Shown here in pieces: positions 1 to 6,346 of a DNA stretch of 6,364 nt (positions are counted from its first letter, which is position 1; each line of letters starts with the position of its first letter). The stretch is from Lachnospira sp. UBA2821 (lineage in GTDB: Bacteria; Bacillota; Clostridia; Lachnospirales; Lachnospiraceae). The notes beneath the pieces are model-generated. The model did no database searches. It had not been told where the DNA came from and saw only the letters and a list, made by a program, of their open reading frames with translations. The position numbers and the translations under genes were made by a program. The DNA is taken from positions 6,402-12,765 of the forward strand of contig DEGR01000081.1 of the NCBI GenBank assembly GCA_002351535.1, given 5' to 3'.

Positions 1-734
1 CAAAACCGGATGAGACAACAAAATCGGATGAGACAACGAAACCGGATGAAACGACACCACAGGTAACAACTAAGAAGCCGGAAGAGACAACAAAGCCGGA
101 TGAGACAACGAAATCAGATGAGACAACAAAACAGGAAGAAACAACATCACAGATTAAAAAGAAATTCAGGATTACATCTTTTTCTGTAAGCAAAGCATCT
201 GGAATGATAAATGCAGGCGATAAAGTAGCATTTAGTGTAAAGAGCAGTGGTGGAAAAGGCAAAATAAAATATAAGTTTTGTGTTAAGCAAAAATATACAA
301 GCTTAATAAAGGAATATACAACATCGAAATCTGCAAAATGGATTCCCGATAAGAGTGGAAAATATACAATTAGTGTCACAGCTAAGGACTCTGAGGGAAA
401 TACTGTAAGCAGAAAGATTAGTTCTTATATTGTTAATCCTAAGTTAAAAATTAGTAAAATAAAGACTTCTGTTGCAAGTGGAAAAGCTATCACTGGTAAG
501 AATGTGAAGTTCGCTATTAGTGCAACCGGAGGTGGTTCAAAGTATCAGTATAAGCTCACATGTAAAAGAAAGGGGGAGAAAAAGACAAAAGTAGTAAAGG
601 GTTATAGTTCGAAAAAGAATATTGTATGGGTGCCTGAAAAATCAGGAAAATATACAATATATGCTTATGTAAGAGACAAGGCAACGGGAAAAGTGGCTAA
701 GAAGACAATTACTTCATATGAAGTAAAATCTTAG
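1..734 (+). CDS. C-terminal part of a secreted/surface protein with ETTK repeat linker and two triple-tyrosine-type modules (5' end outside window)
   Basis: The frame is open to the left edge (first full codon at 3) and ends with TAG at 732-734, giving 243 visible residues. An ATG at 204 lies inside the first folded module and is not the real start. Visible residues 1-50 are a Thr-rich linker built on KPDETT/KSDETT units. Residues 51-144 and 145-243 are two related beta-sandwich modules with the pattern GG(K/G)..YKY/YQYK, then W-(I/V)-P-(D/E)-K-S-G-K-Y-T-I, then a VTAKD or VRDK strand. This pattern is typical of triple-tyrosine (Y_Y_Y) or Ig-like repeats in clostridial surface proteins. The modules are lysine-rich. 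No LPXTG signal or dockerin follows. The tail is a clear paralogue of the downstream amylase tail, so the missing N-terminus may also be a carbohydrate-active domain, but that is inference. The downstream gene begins 46 bp later with no terminator between, so co-transcription is likely. Confidence 0.85.
   Translation, partial: KPDETTKSDETTKPDETTPQVTTKKPEETTKPDETTKSDETTKQEETTSQIKKKFRITSFSVSKASGMINAGDKVAFSVKSSGGKGKIKYKFCVKQKYTSLIKEYTTSKSAKWIPDKSGKYTISVTAKDSEGNTVSRKISSYIVNPKLKISKIKTSVASGKAITGKNVKFAISATGGGSKYQYKLTCKRKGEKKTKVVKGYSSKKNIVWVPEKSGKYTIYAYVRDKATGKVAKKTITSYEVKS
3..152 (+). repeat. ETTK-type hexapeptide-coding repeat linker
   Basis: About 50 codons of imperfect 18-bp units encode (K)(P/S)(D/E)ETT, with an irregular PQVTTKK stretch in the middle. 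The linker joins the unseen N-terminal part to the two C-terminal modules. Alternating Lys and Asp/Glu with many Thr suggests an extended, flexible and possibly O-glycosylated spacer (inference). Bases 1-23 are identical to 4415-4437 in the linker of the next gene and lie in the same codon phase. Confidence 0.85.
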
Positions 735-767
735 GGTTAAAAAGATAGTTTAATTTAAAGGAAGGAA

Positions 768-774
768 AAAGGAG
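768..774 (+). promoter_or_regulatory. Ribosome binding site of the amylase gene
   Basis: AAAGGAG ends 6 nt before the ATG at 781, which is near-ideal Shine-Dalgarno spacing. A second purine-rich GGAAGG lies slightly upstream. The site fixes the start at 781, which also gives a proper signal peptide. I see no convincing promoter in 735-780, consistent with read-through from the upstream gene. Confidence 0.8.
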
Positions 775-780
775 AACGAA

Positions 781-3700
781 ATGAGGAATTTCAAAAGAGT
801 TGCAAGTGCAATACTCGCTGCGAGTGTTGTGTTTACAAGCTGTATACCATATTCATTTTCAGGTATAACAGCTTATGCAGAAAATGAAAAAAAATCGGCT
901 GCTTATGAAATGTCAGTTAATAATGATGATATTTCGAAGGCATCAGATTATGGATTACCTGATGATATACAGGATGGAGTTATACTTCATTGTTTTAACT
1001 GGAAGTACAAAGATATTGAAGCAGAATTAGAGAATATAGCTGAGGCAGGATTTGGTGCAGTTCAGACATCTCCTGCACAGAAAGACTCGAGTTTTGGTGT
1101 ATGGTATATGATGTATCAGCCGGAGTCTTTTTCAATCCAGACAAATGCTCTGGGAAGTAAGGAGGATTTGCAATCATTATGTAAAAAGGCTGATGATTAT
1201 GGAATTAAAATTGTAGTTGATGTCGTTGCGAACCATATGAGATCTGTCGGAAATGACGGACTGGGTTCAGACTGTTTCCATAATCGTGGAAAAGCATGGT
1301 ATACAGACAGGGAAGGTATAACACATGGTGATATTGGTATGCCTGATCTTAATTCTGAGAGTTCAACAGTTCAGAACAAAGTTAAATCGTATATCGAGGA
1401 ACTTAAAAGTGTAGGTGTAGATGGAATACGTTGGGATGCTGCTAAGCATATCAGTGTTCCAAGTGAGCAGTGGAATAACCAGTTCTGGCCTGTAGTAACA
1501 AGTGTAGAAGGAATGTATAATTACGGAGAGATACTTAAAGGACCTACAGAGGATGGTGCTGGTAATGCTTACTGTAATTCACTTATGAAGGAATATACTA
1601 ACTATGTGTCAGTTACGGATAATGTATATGCCCAGAATGTAAGGGATGCATTTGTGAAGGGGCAGGTGTCATCTTCAATCGGTAACTGGAGTGAAAATGG
1701 TATTGCAAAGAATAAACTTGTGTATTGGGGTGAAAGTCATGATACATATTCTAACAATGGAGAGTATGGTGAGAAGACAGAGGACCTTAATCAGAATATT
1801 ATAGACAGGGCATATGCTATTATGGCAGCACAGGATAAGGCAACATCATTATATTTCTCAAGACCATTTGAGACAGAAAAGTCAAAGATTATGGCAGGAG
1901 CAAAGGGAAGTACACATTTTACTGCAAAAGAGGTTGCAGAGGTTAATAAATTCCATAATCAGATGATTGGACAGAAAGAGTATTACAAATCATCAGGTGG
2001 ATGCGGAACTGTATGTCGTGAAGAAGGAGCTGTTGTAGTTAAAGGAAGCGGCAGTGGAGATGTAACAGTAGAAAACGGCGGTTCAACTACTAAACCGGGA
2101 AAATATATTGACCAGGTATCAGGCAATGAGTGGACTGTAACAGCATCAACGATTTCAGGAAAAATCGGAGATACAGGAATTGCGGTTCTTTATAATCCTG
2201 AGTCTGTTGTTAAGAAACCTGATGTGACAATTTCAAAAGAAGGTGGTTCATTTACTACGGATACTTTGGAATTAACAGTAGGATTAAAAGGTTCGGCAAC
2301 AAGTGGAACATACAAGATTGGCGATGCTGATGCAAAGACATTTACTAAGTCAACTAAGTTTACAATTGGTTCGGACATGTCATATGGTGACAGTGTCAAA
2401 GTTGTTCTTACTGCAACTGACGGAACAACAACTTCAGAACCTAAGACATATACATTTACTAAGAAAGAAGTAAGTGCTAATGTAGCATATATTAAATTAC
2501 CTTCTGATTGGAGCACTCCTGTATATTGTTATGTTTATGATGCTGATACTAAGGGTGTTGAGAATCAGAAGTGGCCCGGTGTTGAGATGACTAAGGATGA
2601 GACAACAGAATACTATAAATATATTATTCCTGAAAATATAAAAAATCCTAGAGTTATTTTTAGCAGTGGAAATGGTCAGCAATATCCTGCTGCACAGCAG
2701 CCTGGTCTTGAGTTTACAACACAGGGAAGCTGGAAATATGAAGATGGCAAATGGGAAGAATATGATGTTACTCCACCGACTACAGCTTCAAAAGAGCCTA
2801 ATGTTAAAGTATCTGTTGCAGACGGTACACAATTTAAGACAGAGACAGAGACTGTAAAGCTTACACTCGAAAATGCTACATCAGGAACATATTGTGTAGA
2901 TAATGGTCCTGTTAAGAAATTCACAGATACGGCAGATGTAATAATTGGACAGGGTAAAATCGCAAATACAAATGTAACTATTGATGTAACGGCAACAGAC
3001 GGTGATAAAACATTTAAGAAGACATTTACTTATAAGAAAGTATTTAGTGGTAAAGTTGCAGATGAAAGCCTGTCAAAAGCTTCAGAGTTAAGTCAGGCAA
3101 GTGAGACTTTAACCGGTGGAAACGGTGACCTGCCTGCAGATATTTATTCAACTAATCCTAATAAAGGAGTTGGAAAGGAAGCAACTATCACGATAGACGG
3201 AGATGCTTCTGACTGGAGCAGTGATATGCTTATTGCAACAGGCGGAGCATGGGATGTAGCTAATCATTGGAAGGGCGGACATGAGAACTGTGTACTTGAT
3301 ACTACAGCACTTTATGCAGCTTATGATGATGAGAATCTCTATGTGGGATGGCAGATGGTTAATACTACTGATACATGGGCACGTTCAGGAGACGGACCTT
3401 TAAGTGATGGAGGAAGAGTTCTTGATGTGCCACTTATCCTTGCGTTAAGTAAAGATGAAGACAGTGTTTCAATGTCTAACAAGAACACTACAGGCGGTTC
3501 AATCTGGGGACAGAAGATGGGACTGACATTCGATAAGACAACATCACATGTAGACAGACTGTTTTATATGAGTGGAAAGCCGGGACAGGGTGAACCATCT
3601 ATGTTCAAGGCTGCTGATGAAGAAGGAAATACTGATTATAAGACAGCCTGCGTAGGATTTGCAAAAGGTGGAATTGAGTATAAGATGGCTACTACTAATA

Positions 3701-5334
3701 TTTCATCATCTATTATGGGATTAAATAGTTCTGACAGTGTAAATGATGTATTTAATTCATCAGCAGACTGGGTAGATTATAAGACTTATAAAGGCTCTAG
3801 CGGTACACATGACACAACTTATGATTCATTCTACGAGATAAAGATTCCATATGCTACACTTGGTGACGGTATCGATAAGAATTACATAACAGATCATGGT
3901 ATTGGTGCAATGCTTGTAGCGACAAGAGGTGAATCGGCACTTGATTGTATACCTTATGATGTTAGCATGATTGATAATGCAAAAGGAGATTATTCATCAG
4001 ACCCAAGTACATCCGAAGAAAAGGATGATATCGATAATATTACAGCACCATTAGCAAGAATAGGTAAATTACTTGGAGATGGCCCTATACCTCCAGTACC
4101 ATCAAAAGAATTGGTAGTTAACTTTGGTGCAGACAGATCATCACCACAGTATGACAAGACAAATCTTACTTTAAAAGCTGAAGCAACAGGTGGCAAAGCA
4201 GGGTATAAGTATGAATTCTTTGTAGATGGAAACAGCGTTCAGGCTTTATCTGCAACTGATACATATTCATGGAAAGGCAAAGCAGGTAAACACATTATTA
4301 AAGTTACTGTTACAGATGCAGATGGAAAGACTGTATCAAGCCAGAAGATATACAATCTTGAAGCAAGTGGTGAGGAACCATCATCTGACGAGACAACGAA
4401 GCCGGATGAGACTACAAAACCGGATGAGACAACAAAACCTGACGAGACAACAAAGTCAGGTGAGGATGAAACAACAAAACCTGACGAGACAACAAAGTCA
4501 GATGAAACAACAAAGCCGGATGAAACAACAAAGCCTGGCGAAACAACAAAACCTGGTGAAACAACGAAGCCTGGTGAGACAACAAAACCTGACGAGACAA
4601 CAAAGTCAGGTGAGGATGAAACAACAAAGCCTGGTGAGACAACAAAACCTGGCGAGACAACAAAACCTGGTGAAACAACGAAGCCTGGTGAGACAACAAA
4701 ACCTGGTGAAACAACAAAACCTGGTGAAACAACAAAACCTGGCGAGAATGAAACAACAGCAGCTTCTAAAAAACTTAAAATTACAAAGGTTAAGTTAAAT
4801 AAGAAAGATGCTAAAGTTATAGCAGGTCAGAAGATAAAGATATCTGTTCAGGCAACCGGTGGAAAAGGAACTCTGAAGTATAAATATATGGTTAAAGACA
4901 AAAAGAAAAATAAGCAGATAATTGCTAATTATACTAAGAGTAAATCGGTAACATGGAAACCTGCAAAAGCCGGTGATTACACAATTACAGTTTATGCTAA
5001 AGATAAAAATAATACTGTAGTTTCAAAGAGTGTTAAGAATTATACTGTTAAGTCTAAAATCAAATTAACAGTGAAAGCAGATAAACGTAAAAAGATTTCC
5101 ATAGGAACTTCAGTAAAGCTTAAGTCAAAAGCAACAGGCGGTATAGGAACTAAATATTACAAATACACATATAAATATGCCGGAAAAACTAAAATGATTG
5201 GAAAATACAGCAATAAGAGTAGTGCCGTATGGAAACCAAAGAAAAAAGGTAAGTATATTTTATATGTTACAGTGACAGATAATATGGGTAATAAAACTAA
5301 AAAGACTATTGGAAAATATACTGTTACTAAATAA
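781..5334 (+). CDS. Secreted multimodular alpha-amylase, GH13 with CBM26 and CBM74 (Sas6-like), repeat linker and basic triple-tyrosine tail
   Basis: This 1517-residue extracellular enzyme should hydrolyse alpha-1,4 bonds in starch. Residues 1-33 are a signal peptide (basic N-terminus, hydrophobic core, likely cleavage after TAYA). Residues 58-475 are a GH13 barrel plus C-domain of the Bacillus subtilis AmyE type (probably GH13_28). It has DVVANH at 147-152, MPDLN at 187-191, nucleophile D219 in GIRWDAAKH, acid/base E250 in YGEIL and D321 in ESHDTY, so the catalytic triad is intact. Next come an Ig-like module (478-565), CBM26 (567-661), a second Ig-like module (672-756), CBM74 (about 781-1100), a triple-tyrosine-like module (1109-1195), a Thr-rich linker (1203-1329) and two lysine-rich triple-tyrosine modules (1330-1425, 1426-1517). 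From signal peptide to CBM74 the order matches my recollection of R. bromii Sas6, but there is no dockerin, LPXTG or SLH motif. Probably second in an operon with the upstream surface-protein gene. The subfamily number is less certain than the amylase call. Confidence 0.95.
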   Translation: MRNFKRVASAILAASVVFTSCIPYSFSGITAYAENEKKSAAYEMSVNNDDISKASDYGLPDDIQDGVILHCFNWKYKDIEAELENIAEAGFGAVQTSPAQKDSSFGVWYMMYQPESFSIQTNALGSKEDLQSLCKKADDYGIKIVVDVVANHMRSVGNDGLGSDCFHNRGKAWYTDREGITHGDIGMPDLNSESSTVQNKVKSYIEELKSVGVDGIRWDAAKHISVPSEQWNNQFWPVVTSVEGMYNYGEILKGPTEDGAGNAYCNSLMKEYTNYVSVTDNVYAQNVRDAFVKGQVSSSIGNWSENGIAKNKLVYWGESHDTYSNNGEYGEKTEDLNQNIIDRAYAIMAAQDKATSLYFSRPFETEKSKIMAGAKGSTHFTAKEVAEVNKFHNQMIGQKEYYKSSGGCGTVCREEGAVVVKGSGSGDVTVENGGSTTKPGKYIDQVSGNEWTVTASTISGKIGDTGIAVLYNPESVVKKPDVTISKEGGSFTTDTLELTVGLKGSATSGTYKIGDADAKTFTKSTKFTIGSDMSYGDSVKVVLTATDGTTTSEPKTYTFTKKEVSANVAYIKLPSDWSTPVYCYVYDADTKGVENQKWPGVEMTKDETTEYYKYIIPENIKNPRVIFSSGNGQQYPAAQQPGLEFTTQGSWKYEDGKWEEYDVTPPTTASKEPNVKVSVADGTQFKTETETVKLTLENATSGTYCVDNGPVKKFTDTADVIIGQGKIANTNVTIDVTATDGDKTFKKTFTYKKVFSGKVADESLSKASELSQASETLTGGNGDLPADIYSTNPNKGVGKEATITIDGDASDWSSDMLIATGGAWDVANHWKGGHENCVLDTTALYAAYDDENLYVGWQMVNTTDTWARSGDGPLSDGGRVLDVPLILALSKDEDSVSMSNKNTTGGSIWGQKMGLTFDKTTSHVDRLFYMSGKPGQGEPSMFKAADEEGNTDYKTACVGFAKGGIEYKMATTNISSSIMGLNSSDSVNDVFNSSADWVDYKTYKGSSGTHDTTYDSFYEIKIPYATLGDGIDKNYITDHGIGAMLVATRGESALDCIPYDVSMIDNAKGDYSSDPSTSEEKDDIDNITAPLARIGKLLGDGPIPPVPSKELVVNFGADRSSPQYDKTNLTLKAEATGGKAGYKYEFFVDGNSVQALSATDTYSWKGKAGKHIIKVTVTDADGKTVSSQKIYNLEASGEEPSSDETTKPDETTKPDETTKPDETTKSGEDETTKPDETTKSDETTKPDETTKPGETTKPGETTKPGETTKPDETTKSGEDETTKPGETTKPGETTKPGETTKPGETTKPGETTKPGETTKPGENETTAASKKLKITKVKLNKKDAKVIAGQKIKISVQATGGKGTLKYKYMVKDKKKNKQIIANYTKSKSVTWKPAKAGDYTITVYAKDKNNTVVSKSVKNYTVKSKIKLTVKADKRKKISIGTSVKLKSKATGGIGTKYYKYTYKYAGKTKMIGKYSNKSSAVWKPKKKGKYILYVTVTDNMGNKTKKTIGKYTVTK
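952..2205 (+). other. GH13 alpha-amylase catalytic domain (residues about 58-475)
   Basis: The domain opens with ILHCFNWKYKDIE and VQTSPAQ (Q95-Q100), then WYMMYQP (108-114), closely resembling AmyE-type amylases. Active-site residues by position are N151 and H152 (region I), R217, D219, K222 and H223 (region II), E250 (region III), and H320 and D321 (region IV). The barrel is followed by a beta-sandwich C-domain ending in GIAVLYNP (466-473). All expected catalytic residues are present, so the enzyme should be active. The use of MPDLN in region V, where AmyE has LYDWN, is a visible difference. Confidence 0.93.
2479..2763 (+). other. CBM26 starch-binding module (residues about 567-661)
   Basis: The sequence follows the CBM26 pattern: an N-terminal VAYIKLPSDW strand, VYCYVYD, KWPGVEMTK (W598), YYKYIIP, a VIFSSGNGQQYPAAQQPG segment and a closing W. 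Aromatic residues W577, Y582, Y584 and W598 are candidates for stacking on glucose rings. CBM26 modules bind amylose-like helices and granular starch. Ig-like modules flank this one on both sides (478-565 and 672-756). These resemble chitobiase C-terminal/FnIII-like spacers, with matching ATSGTY and VTATDG motifs in each. Confidence 0.88.
3121..4080 (+). other. CBM74 raw/resistant-starch-binding module (residues about 781-1100)
   Basis: This module of about 320 residues begins with an ITIDGDASDW strand (W812) and continues with GGAWDVANHWKGGHENC (W824, W830), DDENLYVGWQMVNTTDTW (W857, W866), RLFYMSGKPGQG, DWVDYKTYKGSSGTHD (W997), FYEIKIPYATLG and AMLVATRGESALDCIPYD. I recognise this as CBM74 from recalled R. 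bromii Sas6 and bifidobacterial amylase sequences. Its size and its position after a CBM26 also fit, since CBM74 usually accompanies CBM25 or CBM26 in enzymes acting on granular starch. The alternative is a generic DOMON/CBM9-like beta-sandwich, which would usually be much shorter. Confidence 0.83.
4387..4767 (+). repeat. DETTKP/GETTKP repeat linker with internal 150-bp-spaced duplication
   Basis: Codons 1203-1329 form 19 consecutive units of the type (D/G)ETTK(P/S), most of 18 bp, plus a closing GENETT. Two units carry an SGE extension (8 residues instead of 6). A 54-bp stretch at 4425-4478 is repeated exactly at 4575-4628, an offset of 150 bp or 50 codons. This shows that the linker grew by in-frame segmental duplication as well as by single-unit expansion. 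The 5' units are mainly DETTKP and the 3' units almost all GETTKP. The linker separates the starch-binding part from the basic C-terminal tail. Confidence 0.93.
4768..5331 (+). other. Lysine-rich C-terminal pair of triple-tyrosine/Ig-like modules (residues 1330-1517)
   Basis: Two tandem modules of 96 and 92 residues share ATGGKG..KYKY / ATGGIG..YYKY, a VTWKP / AVWKP strand, G(D/K)Y-(T/I)-(I/L) and a terminal NYTV / KYTV. By my count the first has 27 Lys against 4 acidic residues and the second 26 Lys plus 1 Arg against 2. They are related to the less basic module before the linker (1109-1195) and to the tail of the upstream gene product. No sorting signal follows. Electrostatic retention on teichoic acids or other anionic wall polymers is a plausible role, but this is inference. 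Confidence 0.7.
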
Positions 5335-5338
5335 ACAA

Positions 5339-5368
5339 AAGGAGTGGCATGTTGCAATGCCACTCCTT
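5339..5368 (+). terminator. Intrinsic terminator after the amylase gene, probably bidirectional
   Basis: A perfect 12-bp inverted repeat (arms 5339-5350 and 5357-5368, core GGAGTGGCAT) encloses a 6-base GTTGCA loop and begins 4 bp after the stop codon. On the plus strand it is followed by a moderately T-rich TTAATTGTTATT run. On the minus strand the side facing the amylase reads TTTTGTTTATTT, a better U-tract. It should end the amylase transcript and could also stop transcription from the right. Confidence 0.88.
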
Positions 5369-5402
5369 AATTGTTATTACATAGTTATTATAATTGTATA
5401 TT

Positions 5403-5525
5403 TTAGTTTTTTAATTCTCCTGCAAGTACATAGATTTCTTCAATTGTCTTTTTGCAATTTTCTTAGTCAGATACAACATTATATAATGCTGTTATAAAAA
5501 TGTACATGGGTTTATAAGAAAAACA
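5403..5525 (-). pseudogene. Possible remnant of the 3' end of a minus-strand gene
   Basis: Read on the minus strand, 5462 down to 5406 translates as ENCKKTIEEIYVLAGELKN followed by TAA at 5405-5403. In the same frame, after one TAA at 5465-5463, the upstream part reads YKPMYIFITALYNVVSD. Both pieces have the look of a real amphipathic small protein, resembling PMY..LFNAVTDA...TEE(I/L)Y-type clostridial small proteins as I recall them. The internal stop and the lack of an upstream start suggest a decayed fragment. The remnant would end 34 bp from the T-rich minus-strand side of the hairpin. Chance similarity in AT-rich DNA is the main alternative. Confidence 0.25.
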
Positions 5526-5535
5526 ATAACGAATA

Positions 5536-5564
5536 TTGAAATAAAAAGTAAACTATCGTATTAT
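5536..5564 (+). promoter_or_regulatory. Sigma-A-like promoter of the 7TM protein gene
   Basis: TTGAAA at 5536-5541 and TATTAT at 5559-5564 are separated by 17 bp, each matching 5 of 6 consensus positions. Transcription would begin near 5571, giving a short leader of about 30 nt that contains the ribosome binding site. Another TATAAT at 5482-5487 has no good -35 at the right distance. The rest of the 265-bp intergenic stretch holds the terminator and the possible gene remnant and nothing else I can support. Confidence 0.55.
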
Positions 5565-5581
5565 ATAGCTATATCAGAGAA

Positions 5582-5588
5582 AAGGAAG
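5582..5588 (+). promoter_or_regulatory. Ribosome binding site of the 7TM protein gene
   Basis: AAGGAAG lies 11 nt before the ATG at 5600. The spacing is somewhat long but usable. It supports 5600 as the start, and that start places the first hydrophobic helix right at the N-terminus. Confidence 0.55.
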
Positions 5589-5599
5589 TGTAGATACAA

Positions 5600-6346
5600 A
5601 TGATAATTTTACAATGGTGTAAAACACAGATATTATGTATAATGTTTCTATTATATATAAGTATATTGTTTGTCAGAGATAGAAAATTGTATAGTTGCAA
5701 TAACAAATATACTGTCACTGAGAAGTTGTTTAATGTTTTGCTTGAGGTGTCTTTAGTTGCTGTATTGTTTGATGGAATTACTATTTGTACAATTAACAAT
5801 CTTGAGTATGTACCGGATTCGGTTAACCGGCCTTTGCATTTGGGCATGTTTGTGGCATATGAAATGTATGTAACTGTTATTTTTTTGTATTGGGTATCAG
5901 CTACTATTGGGATATCAAAAAATAGGATAATGCAATGTATATATATTCTTCCATGCCTGATATCTGTTATTTTAACAACTGTTTTTCTTCCGGAATTAAA
6001 GTGGCTTAAGGGAAGATACACATATTATTCAATGGGAAAATCAGTATATGTATCATTTGCATGTATAATAGTATATTTTATATTTACGGTTTGTGTTATT
6101 GTATGCAAACACAGATACATTCCACGAAGAAAGAAGAAAATACTGATGACAACATTAGTATTTCTGATAATTATATTAACACTTGAAGTTGTATTTAAAG
6201 AATCACTTGTATCGTGCATGGCTGTTGCGATGGCAACATTTAGTACATATATTAATATGGAGAATCCTGCAATTAAGGGATTGGAACATTACCAGAAGGA
6301 AATGGTAATGGGTTTTTCTACTTTAGTTGAAAATAAGGATGAATAG
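5600..6346 (+). CDS. Seven-helix membrane protein, sensor-like, apparently lacking its output domain
   Basis: The 248-residue product has about seven hydrophobic segments (roughly residues 4-25, 44-66, 80-103, 110-130, 147-170, 181-200 and 203-220). A strongly basic RRKKK loop before helix 6 suggests a cytoplasmic face. The layout resembles 7TM sensor regions of clostridial histidine kinase, GGDEF or HD-GYP proteins. The last 28 residues (NPAIKGLEHYQKEMVMGFSTLVENKDE) resemble the signalling helix that in Lachnospiraceae proteins normally runs into an HD-GYP domain beginning ENRD.STGGH. Here TAG at 6344-6346 ends the frame at that point. HD-GYP domains degrade cyclic di-GMP. Without one, the protein could at most be a membrane partner, or a broken gene. 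No HD or GYP motif can be seen in any frame of the remaining 18 bases. It has its own promoter and is separated from the amylase operon by a terminator. The membrane topology is well supported; the HD-GYP relationship is recalled, not tested. Confidence 0.75.
   Translation: MIILQWCKTQILCIMFLLYISILFVRDRKLYSCNNKYTVTEKLFNVLLEVSLVAVLFDGITICTINNLEYVPDSVNRPLHLGMFVAYEMYVTVIFLYWVSATIGISKNRIMQCIYILPCLISVILTTVFLPELKWLKGRYTYYSMGKSVYVSFACIIVYFIFTVCVIVCKHRYIPRRKKKILMTTLVFLIIILTLEVVFKESLVSCMAVAMATFSTYINMENPAIKGLEHYQKEMVMGFSTLVENKDE

Noticed and set aside
204..734. A 176-residue gene beginning at ATG 204
   Set aside because: The same frame is open to position 3 with a clear repeat linker, the ATG falls inside a folded module, and no ribosome binding site precedes it. 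The true start is outside the window.
841..849. Lipoprotein signal (FTSC, Cys at residue 21)
   Set aside because: The -3 residue is Phe and the lipobox is poor. The hydrophobic stretch continues to a good TAYA cleavage site at residue 33.
4387..4767. CRISPR-like array
   Set aside because: The 18-bp periodic units are contiguous, have no unique spacers and encode an in-frame hexapeptide linker.
4226..4798. Long open frames on both strands over the linker (Q/R-rich on plus, SRQVLL-type on minus)
   Set aside because: They result from the 18-bp repeat being free of stops in other frames. The low-complexity products and overlap with the clear amylase frame mark them as shadows.
5452..5487. Promoter using TTGCAA (5452) and TATAAT (5482)
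   Set aside because: The spacer is 24 bp, too long for sigma-A. The pair at 5536-5564 has correct spacing and is closer to the start codon.
5820..5829. 10-bp perfect palindrome CGGTTAACCG as an operator
   Set aside because: It lies inside the 7TM coding region with no second copy and is short enough to arise by chance.
5569..6021. A 150-codon open frame on the minus strand opposite the 7TM gene
   Set aside because: The plus frame has coherent transmembrane helices, a promoter and a ribosome binding site. The minus frame has none of these and an unstructured composition.
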